Assembly: GCF_028583425.1 (NCBI RefSeq)
Contig: NC_072795.1
Location: forward strand, 6,285,001-6,349,000
Length of the DNA stretch: 64,000 bases
Direction: 5' to 3'
Source: Eublepharis macularius
Taxonomy: Eukaryota > Chordata > Lepidosauria > Squamata > Eublepharidae
The translations under genes were made by a program, and so were the position numbers. Each line of letters opens with the position of its first letter. Positions within the stretch are counted from its first letter, which is position 1. Shown here in pieces: positions 1-10,305 of the stretch. The notes under the pieces are model-generated. The model made no database searches, was not told where the DNA came from, and was given only the letters and a program-made list of their open reading frames with translations.

Positions 1-3000
1 GAGCCACTGCAGGGGCGCATGGTCCGTTAGTAGGACAAAGGGATTATTGGCCAGGTAGTATTGCAGGGCCCCCACTGCCCACTTGACCGCTAGGGCCTCC
101 CGCTCCACTGTTGCATAGCGCCTCTCTGCGGGCTGCAGCTTCCGACTCAGGAAGAGGATGGGGACGTCGGTTCCGTCACGTTCCTGAGTCAGGACTGCCC
201 CAAGGCCGGTGTCAGAAGCGTCTGTGGCCAGCGTAAAGGGTCGGTCAAAGTCCGGGTTCCACAGGGCTGTGGTATTAGAGAGGGCTGACCGCAGGTCCTT
301 GAAAGCTGCTTCTAGTGCTGGGGTCCACCGGACTTGGTTGGGCAGCCCCTTCTTTAAGCAGTCTGTCAGGGGGGCGGCTCGGGAGGCAAAGTGGGGGATG
401 AACCGCCCGTAATACCCCAGTAGTCCCAGGAAACGTCGGACCTGCTTCTTGGTCCGGGGCTGGGGGGCATCAGCTATTGAGGCCACCTTGTCTGGTGGTG
501 GGCGAACTCGGCCTCCCCCGACCACAAAGCCCAGGTACTGGAGTTCCTGGAACCCCAGGTGGCTCTTCTTTGGGTTAGCCCGTAGTCCGGCTCGCTGGAG
601 GGCCCTCATGACAGCTTCCAAGTGTTGGAGGTGGGTGGGCCAGTCCGGGCTGAAGATGATGATGTCATCTATGTACGCCATTGCATACGCCCGGCACTCT
701 CCCAGCACTTGGTCCACCAGCCGCTGAAACGTGGCAGCTGCCCCGTGTAGACCAAACGGCATCTTCTTGAACTGGAAGAGGCCTCGTGGGGTGGCAAAGG
801 CTGTCTTCTCCCGGTCCGCTGGCCGCACGGGCACTTGCCAGTAGCCCTTCGTCAAGTCTAGGGCCGACAGGTAGCGGGCGGACCCTAGGTGGTCTACCAA
901 CACATCTGCTCGGGGCATGGGGTATGCATCGAACTGGGCCACCTTATTCAGTTCGCGATAGTCGATGCAGAATCGGGTGGTCCCATCCGGCTTGGGCACC
1001 AAGACTATCGGGCTCCTCCAAGCGCTTCGCGAGGGCTCGATTACCCCAAGCCTGAGCATCTCGTCGGTCTCCTTCTCCACTGCCTCCCACCGCTTCCTGG
1101 GGATGGGGCGCCAGGTAGCCCGGGCTGTCTGCCCTGGGTCCGTTGGAATGGCATGTTGGATCAGGCTCGTGCTGCCCGGCCTGCGGGAGAAGACCCCGGG
1201 AATCCGAGCCCAGAGGTCTTGTAGCTGGGCCCTCTGAGCTGGGTTGAGCTGAGGGTCCACCTTGGGCTCCTCAAACTCCGGGGCATCAGTGGTCCAAGGC
1301 AGCACACTGTCAGGGAGCTCTAGCGGGTCCTCAGCCACGCCGCACTCCTCTTTTGGGCGCTCGTGCCACTGCTTTAGGAGGTTCACATGCAGGGTCTTCC
1401 GCCGACGCCGGCCGACCCCACACTGGACTTCATAGGTGGTGGGGCCCAGCACCCTTCGAATCTGGTAGGGACCCCTCCATGGGTCCCCTTCCTCTCTTGG
1501 GAACACCGAGTGGTGCACGAGGACCTTCTCTCCGGCCTGGAAAGTCCTCATCCGCGCACCCCGGTCATAGGCGGCCTTTTGCTTTGACTGGGTGCGAGTC
1601 AGTCTGTGATTTGCCTCCGCTTGGGACTGTTGCACCCGGTCACGGAGCCGGCTCACGTACTCCTGTATGGGGGGCGCGGGGCTGCTGGCCCGGGGCCCCC
1701 AGCGTTCCATCAGCCGGGAGAGCATCCCCCTTGGCTTGCGCCCATATAGCAGCTCGAATGGGCTGAAGCCAGTGGAGGCCTGCGTGGTCTCCCGGAGGGC
1801 GAACATGAGCGGGTCGATGTACAAGTCCCACTGGTGAGGCTTGTCCCGCGTCATCTTCTTCAGAGCCTCCTTGACGGTCTGGTTCAGCCGCTCTGCCAAC
1901 CCGTCTGTTTGAGGATGGTACGCCGAGGTGAACACCTGCCGGATCCCCAAATTCCGGCAGAGCTGACGCATGGCTGTGGCACGGAACGGGCCCCCCCGAT
2001 CCGTCAAAATTTCATCTGGCAGCCCCACCATCGCGAAAAACTTGGACAGGGCCCGTACCATCCCCGGGGTCTGCATGGTCTTCAGCGGGATGACCTCGGG
2101 GAACCGCGTGGCATAGTCCACAATCACCAGGGCAAAGCGATGGCCCCGGGGTGTGCGTGGCAGCGGTCCGATGAAGTCCATTGCGATGCGTTGGAAGGGC
2201 GTCTCCATGACGGGCAGCGGGGAGAGGGGGGCCTTCGGCGGGCGGCGGGCTGCCACCCGCTGGCAGGTGGGACACGAGCGGCAGTGGGCCTTCACGTCTG
2301 CATTCACGGAGGGCCAGAAGAATTGCTCAAGAACCTTCCTCAGGGTCTTGTGGTGCCCGAGGTGCCCGGCCCAAGCATGCTCATGGGCCGTGCGGAGGAC
2401 TTCCGCCCGATAGGCTGCTGGCACAAGTAGTTGGCGGACCTCCCCCTGGCCATTTGGGGCACGAGCTATGCGAACCCAGACCCCTCCTTGCTTCTCGATG
2501 CGAGGGAGCCGTTGGGACCTCCGTTCATCCCGCACTTGCTCCTCCTCACGAGCGGCTGTCTCTCGCAAGCGCTGCAAGGACTCATCTGCCCCTTGGGCAT
2601 CACGGAATGGGCGGTCTGCAAGGGTTCCAGCTGGGCCTCCAGCCCGTGGTTCTGCCCCTGGCCTGGTGGAGGGACCCTCTCCCGGGTCGTTGGCCTCCTC
2701 CACTTGCAGAGCGGTGGCAACTTGTGGGTCTGTCACTTCCCCTGCCGCCTTCAGCCGAGACCCGGCAGTCCCTGGGGTGTCTCTTCCCAATTTCTTCGCT
2801 GCCTGCTGGAGGAGCCTGAAGAACCCTGGGGCATCTCTTCCCAGCAGTATTGGTACGGGTAGGTGAGCTAACTGGGCAACTTCCATTTGGTGGCGGACCC
2901 CTAGGTACTCTATCGTGATTAGGGCCGTAGGGTACGGCTGGGTGCGGCCCATCACATCCGTCACTGGGATCCAGCGGTACACTGGGGTGGCAGCTGGGAG

Positions 3001-3618
3001 GAGCTGGGGCCGAATTGCTGAGACTGCACTCCCAGAGTCCAACAGGGCTTGTAGGATCAGCCGGCCTATCTTCACAGTGGCACATAGACTCTGCACCTGC
3101 TTGCCAGGCGGTGGGTTATTTTCCCAAACGAGGGCGCAAACCCTTGGCAAGGCCTCAGTGAGCACGCCGGCTTGCCTCTGCAGCTCCGCTGTCTGTGCTA
3201 GTTCTACTGGAGCAGCTGGGTAGGCTGCCTCCAGCTTTCCCCACATCCTATCCTGGCGTTCCTCCAGCCACGGTCCAAGCTCCGCTGGGGCGGCGGCCTT
3301 GGGAGGCCGCCCCTTGACTGGTGCCTGCGTTGGAACGTCTCTCCCCGTACGGGCCACCAACTTGTCAGGGCTTGCCGCCGCTGCCGCTGGGCGTGGCACT
3401 GGGTGGTCTGCTCCTGACGTCACAGGGGGGCCAGGGATTCTGCAGGACCCTGCTCTGTGGAAGGAGGGGCGGTATACCTCACCCAGACTCCCTCTCAGTC
3501 CACTCGCTGGCCTGCTCAACCTGGCCTGCTTACCCTCTGCGTCCTCCTTCATCTCCTCCTTCCCGAACTCTCCTCCAAACCTCCACCCTTGCATCTTACT
3601 GCTCTCACTCCACATCAT
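1..3618 (-). CDS. pol: Ty3/Gypsy retrotransposon Pol polyprotein, Gmr1-like order (PR-INT-RT-RNaseH), 3' end outside window
   Basis: A minus-strand frame of about 1,200 codons runs off the left edge without a stop that I could find. In order of translation: an aspartic protease with a DSG motif at 3031-3039; an integrase HHCC zinc finger near 2250-2400; an integrase core with D at 2176-2178, D at 1999-2001 and E at 1891-1893 (58 and 35 residues apart, a DD35E layout); a GPY/F-type motif WRGPYQ at 1462-1479; a reverse transcriptase with FCIDYRELN near 960-990 and the catalytic YIDD at 664-675; and an RNase H with a DAS motif near 210-225. All these motifs are in the same frame. Integrase lies upstream of RT, unlike ordinary Gypsy elements and as known for the Gmr1 group. 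The most distal Met in frame is at 3618, just after a TGA, but the true start may be later. No gag zinc knuckle is visible upstream, so gag may be deleted. The open frame suggests a young copy. Confidence 0.93.
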   Translation of the reverse strand, partial: MMWSESSKMQGWRFGGEFGKEEMKEDAEGKQARLSRPASGLRGSLGEVYRPSFHRAGSCRIPGPPVTSGADHPVPRPAAAAASPDKLVARTGRDVPTQAPVKGRPPKAAAPAELGPWLEERQDRMWGKLEAAYPAAPVELAQTAELQRQAGVLTEALPRVCALVWENNPPPGKQVQSLCATVKIGRLILQALLDSGSAVSAIRPQLLPAATPVYRWIPVTDVMGRTQPYPTALITIEYLGVRHQMEVAQLAHLPVPILLGRDAPGFFRLLQQAAKKLGRDTPGTAGSRLKAAGEVTDPQVATALQVEEANDPGEGPSTRPGAEPRAGGPAGTLADRPFRDAQGADESLQRLRETAAREEEQVRDERRSQRLPRIEKQGGVWVRIARAPNGQGEVRQLLVPAAYRAEVLRTAHEHAWAGHLGHHKTLRKVLEQFFWPSVNADVKAHCRSCPTCQRVAARRPPKAPLSPLPVMETPFQRIAMDFIGPLPRTPRGHRFALVIVDYATRFPEVIPLKTMQTPGMVRALSKFFAMVGLPDEILTDRGGPFRATAMRQLCRNLGIRQVFTSAYHPQTDGLAERLNQTVKEALKKMTRDKPHQWDLYIDPLMFALRETTQASTGFSPFELLYGRKPRGMLSRLMERWGPRASSPAPPIQEYVSRLRDRVQQSQAEANHRLTRTQSKQKAAYDRGARMRTFQAGEKVLVHHSVFPREEGDPWRGPYQIRRVLGPTTYEVQCGVGRRRRKTLHVNLLKQWHERPKEECGVAEDPLELPDSVLPWTTDAPEFEEPKVDPQLNPAQRAQLQDLWARIPGVFSRRPGSTSLIQHAIPTDPGQTARATWRPIPRKRWEAVEKETDEMLRLGVIEPSRSAWRSPIVLVPKPDGTTRFCIDYRELNKVAQFDAYPMPRADVLVDHLGSARYLSALDLTKGYWQVPVRPADREKTAFATPRGLFQFKKMPFGLHGAAATFQRLVDQVLGECRAYAMAYIDDIIIFSPDWPTHLQHLEAVMRALQRAGLRANPKKSHLGFQELQYLGFVVGGGRVRPPPDKVASIADAPQPRTKKQVRRFLGLLGYYGRFIPHFASRAAPLTDCLKKGLPNQVRWTPALEAAFKDLRSALSNTTALWNPDFDRPFTLATDASDTGLGAVLTQERDGTDVPILFLSRKLQPAERRYATVEREALAVKWAVGALQYYLANNPFVLLTDHAPLQWL

Positions 3619-4510
3619 CACTCCTCACTCACACCCACCACCACAGGGCTCTTCCCAGCCAGCTTTTATAGGGCTTCCTTCTACTGCCCCACCCCTCTTC
3701 CAGCCTGGCCTTGGGCTGCACTAAGCAGTTGCAGCTGGGGTAGCTGATCTGGCCCCACTGACCAGCACCAGCTGTGCCTTGTTCTCTGGCTGCCCAGCCT
3801 CCCTGCCTTGGCTGATTGCTGAAGGCATGTCCAGCTGCAGTCCCCTGGCTAGTAGCCCAGCCTCCCTGGCAGAGCTGATGGCTGAAGGTGGGTCCAGCTG
3901 CGGCTCCTTGGCTGGTTGCCCAGGGCTTCCTGCAGAGTGCCTCCAATAGCCCCACCTGGAGTGGCTTGGCTTTTGGCAACTCCTGGGCCAGGCTACTATT
4001 TTCTAGCTGGGGCATGGCTTTGGGTTGTTGGGGCTGCTGCTGCTTCTCCTCCTCAGGTAAGGTCTTTGGGTGGGTGACTGCTGGGCTCCCAATCCCTCTG
4101 CCCTTGCCCCCTTCCGCCTTGCCTAGCCCCCTTTCCCTCCCTAGGGGAGTGGGACTCGCTGGCCTCTCTCTGTCTCCCCCTGCCTCCTGAGGCCCTGGGC
4201 TTTTGCTCCTTGCCCCTGGCACCGGCAGGTTCTGGCTCCATTTGCCTGTGGGAGGGGTTGACCTGCTGTCCCCCAGCTGCCCCCTCTGCCTGCCAGTCAG
4301 ACCGGTTGACCTGCTGTCAGCTGGCTGACCAGTTGACCTGCTGTCTGCTGGCTGCCCCCTCTGTTTGCCCATCAGCCCGGCTGACCTGCTGTTCCCTCCT
4401 ACCAAGTCTGGGGGCTGGGACCCAGACCCCGGACACATTTTAAGTCTATAAATCTTGCCCATCCATGAAAGAGGAGAGCGCAGAGGCAGCAAGCAGTTTG
4501 ACATCCATTG
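3619..4510 (-). mobile_element. Probable 5' leader or LTR part of the Gypsy element
   Basis: This stretch lies just upstream of the minus-strand pol frame. It is GC-rich, with short tandem motifs around a GCAGGTCAACCGG-like core at about 4250-4400. A 291-codon minus frame (4504-3629) is low-complexity Gln/Gly/Pro-rich and matches no gag motif I know, so I do not call it a gene. A TATA-like box sits at 3664-3670. LTR ends could not be set because the partner LTR is outside the window; a TGTCCGGGG start near 4437 is only a guess. Confidence 0.45.
3662..3674 (-). promoter_or_regulatory. TATA-like box CTATAAAAG in the putative Gypsy LTR
   Basis: On the minus strand the sequence reads CTATAAAAGCTGG. 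It is about 45 bases upstream of the first Met of the pol frame, which would put a start site close to that Met. Fits an LTR promoter but could be chance. Confidence 0.3.
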
Positions 4511-4518
4511 TTATAGAC

Positions 4519-5167
4519 CAGGGGTAGCCAAACTGTGGCTCCTAAAGGTCTCGGAGTACCACCGTGGCCATATGTTTTAGTTTAGTTTATTTCCCTCCCT
4601 TCCTTCCCATTCCTTCTTTCTGTCCATGTCTTTCCCTCCCTTTTCCTTTTTTTCTTCCTTCCTTCTTTCTTTCTATGAGTGATTCCGCACACGTTGGATA
4701 ATGCACTTCCAATCCACATTATAGATCATTTGGAACGGATTTTTTTGTGTGCGGAACAAAAAATCCACCTCAAATGATTGATAAACTGCATTGAAAGTGC
4801 ATTATCCAACGTGTGCAGAATCAGCCTCCGTCTTTCATATTTTCAATAAAAATGTTGGAGTTGCCAGGTCTGACTCAGAAAATTTGGGGGATTTGGGGGG
4901 TGAAGCCTAGCAAGGATGTGACATCACTTGATGTCACTTCCAAGTCAAAGGTCAGGTGATGGCTCTCCTCAAGTGCCCCCTTCTGATGATGTCACTTCCA
5001 GCATACTGCACCAAACCCCCACCCCTTCCTGTGATGTCACTTTCAGGACACTCCCCCAAACTCGCCTCTTCATCCGAAGTCACTTCAATGCATCATGTCT
5101 TGTGGCTCTCAAACATCTGACATTTATTCTATGTGGCTCTTGCATTAAAGACGTTTGGCCACCCCTG
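4519..5167. mobile_element. hAT-type non-autonomous DNA transposon, TIR CAGGGGTGGCCAAAC
   Basis: The terminal inverted repeats are CAGGGGTAGCCAAAC at the left and its near complement at the right. Flanks TTATAGAC (4511-4518) and TTATAGAG (5168-5175) match at 7 of 8 bases, the 8-bp TSD expected for hAT. It lies next to the Gypsy leader and holds the palindromic element at 4678-4825, which is therefore younger. No transposase frame is present. Confidence 0.75.
4678..4825. mobile_element. Palindromic MITE nested in the hAT element
   Basis: The ends are long inverted repeats: GATTCCGCACACGTTGGATA at the left and its near complement at 4802-4822. The centre is AT-rich. The layout resembles the Harbinger-type palindromes elsewhere in the window, but no clean TSD is visible. 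Confidence 0.6.
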
Positions 5168-5175
5168 TTATAGAG

Positions 5176-5830
5176 CCAGGTCCGAACCAAGCGGCCTCCA
5201 GGGCCTTGAATTGTCCCAGTAAGCTTAACGACCAGTTCACTTCTGGCTCAAGGTCAAATAGGAGGTAGGGTCCCATTCTTTCTTTGCCTGCCGGCTGCAA
5301 ATCCTGCTTCTGGGTTCCTTTCCATTCTGATGCATTTGGCACGCCTTTTCGCCTCCTTGTTCTACAATTATCGTCTTTCTAAAGGTGGGCATGTCCCATG
5401 ACTCGGAAGGAACAACAAGGTCTTTGTCAGAATTCAACCCTCCCACCAGAAAACTAGCAAATTATAGATGAGAATCATGGCAACGCTGGCAACCTACAGG
5501 CGCCCGTCCGTTGTGTGGACATAAATCTGAGGCCCCAGGCCAGAGGCAGGAGGGAGGCAGAGATAATCGTTTCCGTACCGGGTGTAATTACGCAAATAGC
5601 AGCATTTATCATTAATGAGAGAGGAGCAAAGGGTTCCACATTACACCTGGAGGAATAGTGTTTCAAAGCAGACACCATTCATTGCTACTTCATGAAAGGA
5701 AGGCCGTGTTCTCTCTCGTTCTGGCCAGGTGTGATTGTTAGCCACACAACTGCACTCCAGACTGTGAAACTCTCTCTCTTTTTTGGGCTCGGACTTCACT
5801 TTCCAGTCAGCTCACCACTTTGTCTCTCTG
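5176..5830. other. No gene seen; unique sequence with a homeodomain-like AT-rich patch
   Basis: No transposon ends were recognised. Around 5585-5625 there are clustered TAATTA/ATTAAT-like cores of the kind found in conserved non-coding enhancers; this is a suggestion only. Minus-strand frames at 5145-5446 are short and unrecognised. Confidence 0.3.
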
Positions 5831-6235
5831 CACTGCCGGTGCCAGGGTTTCTGGTGCCTGTGGCAATGCCCCCACGCACGTGCGCGCAGCGTGCACATGC
5901 GCGCAGCTTGTGCATGCCATGAACTGTGTGATGATGTCGTCACACTATGACAGCATTACGCAGTGCAAGCCAGGGGCATTGGCTGGCGGATGGCTGGGGT
6001 GGTGGGCGGAGGTTGCTCCACACTCTGCACACTGCCCCAGCAGCGGCTCGTGGTTGCTGCACCCGGCTGGGGGCATGTGGCAGCGGCACAGGGCTGGCTG
6101 ACTGCAGCAGCTGTGGCCCAGCCATGGCAGCTCCACAGCACGCGCCTCCACCCTGACACCCCCTCCGGCACCTCTCCAGTGCCCTCGCGCCCTGAGGCCA
6201 CTGCCTACCTGGCCTCAATGGGTGCGCCGGCCCTG
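5831..6235. mobile_element. GC-rich hAT-type element, TIR CAGGGCCGGCGC
   Basis: The right end reads GCGCCGGCCCTG and the left end CACTGCCGGTGCC. The 8-bp flanks TCTCTCTG (5823-5830 and 6236-6243) are identical, although they fall in a CT-rich patch. The interior is CpG-rich with TGACG/CGTCA-like palindromes near 5930. A related copy is at 24490-25000. Confidence 0.65.
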
Positions 6236-6401
6236 TCTCTCTGTTTCCCTCTGCCTCTTACGCTGTTCCAAAAATGTTGAAAAAGCCCTGAAGCTGCTTC
6301 CCAAACATACACATCCCTGCCCCCTAGCTTCACCTGGGGTGGTTAGCTGGCACCTTCGTCTCATCTCTGATGGGTCCTTTGCCAGATTTGCCTGGCAGAC
6401 T

Positions 6402-6438
<37 letters not shown>

Positions 6439-7320
6439 CCCCCTCCCTCCCTCTCTCTGTGTTTGTGTGCGCGCGTGCACCTGTGCTTCTGCAACCCCAT
6501 TTTTGCCTATTCAAACAGCCCATTTGCATATAAACAGTGTGCAAAGAAACCAGCTCTGGTGCCTTCTGTGCTAAAAGAAACTCGCCTTGCTAAGACAACC
6601 CTCCGCTGCTCAAGGAAGCAGAACAGCATGCAACAATGTGTGGGCTCATTAGGGCTCATTGTTCCGCTTGCTCACAGTGCCAGGTAATGGCCTAATTTTG
6701 CACGGGTGGGCCTGGCACCAAAGGGCAACGTCTTTTCTTTTTTAGCATGACAAGTGAGGAACTTGTGCGTTTCAAATCAGGTGGGTTATTTGTGGTTCCT
6801 AAGCGAGGCTGCCCTCTGGACAGGTGCAGAAAAACCCCAAACAACACACAACAATCTTCCCACTGCCCGTAATAGCCCCATTAGTCACAACCCCGGGTTT
6901 CTTTTCTGTGTGAAAAACTGCTCGCCAGCATTGCTCTAACAAGCCACTCAGAAACGTCACATGCTGAGGAGGGAGAAGGGTCCCTGGATGGAGCCATTTC
7001 TCTTTGTTCTTCTTGCGGGCGGGTGATGATCAGCATTTGTGGTGCTCTCAGGTTTCCCTGGGAGGGTTGTGTTGTGAGGACGTGCAAGAGGAGATCCCGT
7101 ATCCATGCCGAGTTTGGTTTCAGGTTGTGTTCTTGAATAGTGTAGAACACAGATGAATCCAAGGGGGAGTAAGGAGCAGTGGGCGTCCTCCCTGAATATT
7201 CCCCATTTCCCCCTTTCTCAGCTTTCTGTCACAGCGCCTTAAGGCCGCACAGCAGGGACTGAGGTTTTATTTGCCTCTGTAACTATTCAAAGTGTATCAT
7301 TACATCCTTGCACACATAAA
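6236..7320. other. No gene seen; includes a CT microsatellite
   Basis: A (CT)n tract runs from about 6402 to 6436, followed by C-rich and TG/CG alternation to 6480. The rest is unique, with no splice-bounded frame or repeat that I could name. Confidence 0.5.
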
Positions 7321-7575
7321 TAACAACAACAGCAACAACATTTGGTTTATATACTGCCCTTCAGGACAACTTAATGCCCACCCAGTTTACAAAGCGTGTT
7401 ATTATTATCATCATGACAATCACCCTGTGAAGTGGGTGGGGCTGAGAGAGCTCTGAGAGAGCTGTGACTGACCCAAGGTCACCCAGCTGCCTTCAAGCGG
7501 AGGAGTGGGGAATCAAACCTGGCTCTCCAGATTAGAGTCCTGCCGCTCTTGACCACTACACCAAACTGGCTCTGT
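7321..7575 (-). mobile_element. tRNA-derived SINE with (AAC)n tail
   Basis: On the minus strand it starts GAGCCAGTTTGGTGTAGTGG, has a B-box-like GGTTTGATTCC, a middle with repeated CTCTCTCAGAG and ends in (GTT)n. The same family is at 10306, 14801, 45891 and 57907. Confidence 0.85.
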
Positions 7576-7880
7576 CATATATAGATTAAGTCCCGGTTAC
7601 ATGATACAATGCACTTTTCCTGGGCACATCAGCACACTGCATTGAAAAACCTAGTCTGCGAGGTCGATGTTTCCCAGACATGTGCAGGCCTCGTTCAGAA
7701 CAGACCTGGAAGAAGGGGCTTCAGGCATCCCCATAAGTGCTCTTCAGGGCTGTTTTCAAGATAGGAAAATGGGGGGGGGGGTTGAGACCCCTCTCCTCAC
7801 ACACCACGGTTCTCATCCAAACTGTGTGGGTCTGAGAAGTGTAATGCTGGAATGTTCCACCACCTCTCATGGCTTCTTAG
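7576..7880. other. No gene seen; unique with a short poly-G run
   Basis: A G homopolymer lies at about 7771-7780. Nothing else was recognised. Confidence 0.4.
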
Positions 7881-8030
7881 AGCATCTTTATTTATTTTAC
7901 TTCATTTATATTCTGCCTTTCTCCCCAATGGGACCTAAAGCGGCTTACATGGTTCTCGTCTCTCTCATTTTATCCTCACAACAACCCTGTGAGGTAGGTT
8001 AGGCTGAGAGTATGTGACTGGAAGGGATCC
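7881..8030 (-). mobile_element. SINE 3' fragment (GGGACC...CGGCTTACA tail type)
   Basis: It matches, in reverse orientation, the 3' part of the SINE at 61250-61485 (TTTATTTTACTTCATTTATA, then CCAATGGGACC, then ACAACCCTGTGAGGTAGG). Truncated at the head. Confidence 0.6.
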
Positions 8031-9361
8031 CAGGGTGGGCAATCAACTTTGTTAAATGTCAGCAAGAGTGGGAGCTGCCTTTTTCTGATGCTTTCAGACC
8101 TCTTGAATATGGCAGCAAAAAAAAAAAAAAGATTATATGGGTTTCTCTCCCTTCATCTCCAGAAAAAACAACCCCTCGCGGGCCTCCAACTGGAAATGCT
8201 TCTTTTCCACTTTCCATTTTTATTAACTGATTTTTGGTTTCCCCAGATTGGCAGGAGAAATGAAGGCAGAATAATTTGCAATGCAGAGGAAATCAAGTCA
8301 GAGTTTCAGATTGCAATTGGGTTATCGTAGAGGAAGAAATATGCAAAACTGCAGAGGCCAAGCAGAACATGGAGAGGCAACAAAACCCAATCTTAAGGTT
8401 TCCGATTTTCTCCAAAACAAATATTCCTATCGTGTCAAATCTACACTTTCTCTAAATAACGATTAACAGCTTTTTTCCTAATGTCAAAATCCCTTAATCC
8501 ATAAATCCATAAATCATCAAATCGTTATCTGTTTCATATAAATAGTCTTTGAAGTTTGGGATCCTTTAGACAGCAGAGCGTTGGAGCCATAGGGTGTCTC
8601 GGTGATTTAATATATTTAATATATACAAGTAGTGCCCACATGGCTTTTTTCCACCACCGGAGCACTCGGCAAGGAGTGGCCGTTCTTTCAGACTACACTT
8701 CCCATGGAAACTTGTGGGAAACCGACACGTGAAGAACACGTCAGGCGTCTCATGTAGTTTCCCTCATAGTACCCAGCCGTCCTGATTTGCAAGCAAAAAG
8801 GGACTGTTCTACTTAGGCTCCTACTCTCACCCTAAATGTGTTTGATCTCTCCAAAAGCATAGCCGGAGATGACTACCAGCACAGGTTTCATGCATTTTTC
8901 TTCAATGTTTTATATCCTTCAACCCTCTACTCACTCACTCCTTCTCTGAAGCAAATCCTTTAGTCCCTCTCCCCTACTGAAGGCAAGCAAAATCCCCCAG
9001 TTCACCCTGTCCTCCTCCTCTCTTTTTTAGCCGGCTCAGATGTTAGACTGTAAGCTCCTTGCAGGCGGAGAGTCTCCTGGTACTGCTAAGCATATTAAAG
9101 GGATAAAGCCCTTTCTGGGAAAGCATTCGTGGTGTTTTGGCTCCCTCTAGTGGAGAAATTCTGACAAGTTACACAAGTAATGATGGTCTAAGGTTCTCCA
9201 ACTGGGAAAATTGCAACTCTCTGGGAGTATTTCAGGTCAGGAAAAAAGCTTAAGCCCCCCTTCCCCACTCAACATATCCCCAAACCTAACTGGGACTCTG
9301 AATGCCTAGCAATTAAGCTTCCACATGGGACTCCCAGAGTATATCCCAGGGATAAACAGAG
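8031..9361. other. No gene seen; unique sequence with one MITE end
   Basis: A poly-A run is at 8117-8130. The piece at about 8685-8762 resembles one end of the long-TIR MITE at 33577-34614 (ACACTTCCCATG, then TCTCATGTAG). The rest is unnamed. Confidence 0.4.
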
Positions 9362-9370
9362 TAACATGTA

Positions 9371-9459
9371 TTGTCGAAGGCTTTCACGGCCAGAGAACGA
9401 TGGTTGTTGTGGGTTTTCCGGGCTGTATTGCCATGGTCTTGGCATTGTAGTTCCTGACG
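9371..9459 (-). mobile_element. Solo Penelope-like terminal segment
   Basis: This 89-bp copy of the PLE terminus starts TTGTCGAAGGCTTTCACGG and ends TTCCTGACG. It is flanked by identical 9-bp repeats TAACATGTA (9362-9370 and 9460-9468). It equals the inverted left arm of the PLE at 38750. It stops within a few bases of where the hammerhead motif of the full PLE would cleave. Confidence 0.8.
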
Positions 9460-9716
9460 TAACATGTAATTAGGACTGGAGAGGGTACAGTTGGCCCATG
9501 GTCATGTAATAAGCTTCATGGCCAAGTGAAGATTTGAACTTGCTTCTCTGCAGTCCTTGTCCAGCCCTCTAAGCACTACACCACAATACTCATAGTATAT
9601 GGGATATAGTACTGAGTCTGTGGGGTGATTGTGGCTGTTTACCTGATTCCTGAATGCTGATGGTTGAAGACCATCCAGAGGCTGGTGAAGTTAAGCATTC
9701 GTTGGGGGCTCCATTC

Positions 9717-9950
9717 GGGTTGCCAGCTCCAGGTTGATAAATTCCTGGATGTTTGGGAGGTGGATCCTGGGGAAGGCAGGGTTTGAAGAGTAATCTCAGC
9801 AAGATATAATGCCATAGAGTCCACTCTGCAAAGCAGCCATTTTCTCCAGGAGAACTGAACTGGTCCAGAGGCCAGTTGTAATTCCTCTGAACTGGTCCAG
9901 AGGCCAGTTGTAATTCTGGGAAATCTCCTGCCCCTGGTCTCCAGATGTGA
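9717..9950 (-). mobile_element. TAGGGTTGCCA-family short element
   Basis: A member of the abundant roughly 200-bp family whose plus form runs from GGGTTGCCAACCTCCAGG to GAGCTGGCAACCC. It has an internal direct duplication of TGGTCCAGAGGCCAGTTGTA (near 9860 and 9893). No transposase. Confidence 0.75.
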
Positions 9951-10305
9951 CCAGCAAAGAGCTCACTGGCTCCCCAACCCACCCTCTGCCACAGAGCATC
10001 CCAGAAGGTCAGCAGCAGCAGGAGAGAATGCTTGGGGTGCACTCTCCCTCTTGCAGGTTAAGAGGGGTGGCTGTGGGCCCCATGCTCAGAGAGGGCTCTT
10101 ATTCTCCTGGAGGGGTTGGCGTCAGTTTACATGCTTTTGAGAAGTGACACCAAATCAGCTCTCTGCAAGTGGATCAGGACCGCCTCTTCTGCTTTTGCAA
10201 AACTTTCAGACGCCAGACAGGAAAGGAATGGGGAAAGCTAATAATTCCAGAATGTGTTGGACTGTCACAGCAAAAATAAACAGGTAGTCTGGTGACGGCT
10301 TCATT
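9951..10305. other. No gene seen
   Basis: Unique sequence between two repeats; no feature recognised. Confidence 0.4.

Noticed and set aside
3629..4504. A 291-codon minus-strand frame as a gag gene
   Set aside because: Low-complexity, short tandem motifs and no gag or zinc-knuckle signature; more likely leader or LTR sequence.
5145..5446. Minus-strand frames next to the hAT element as host exons
   Set aside because: One frame runs into the transposon end and neither shows a recognised family or paired splice sites.
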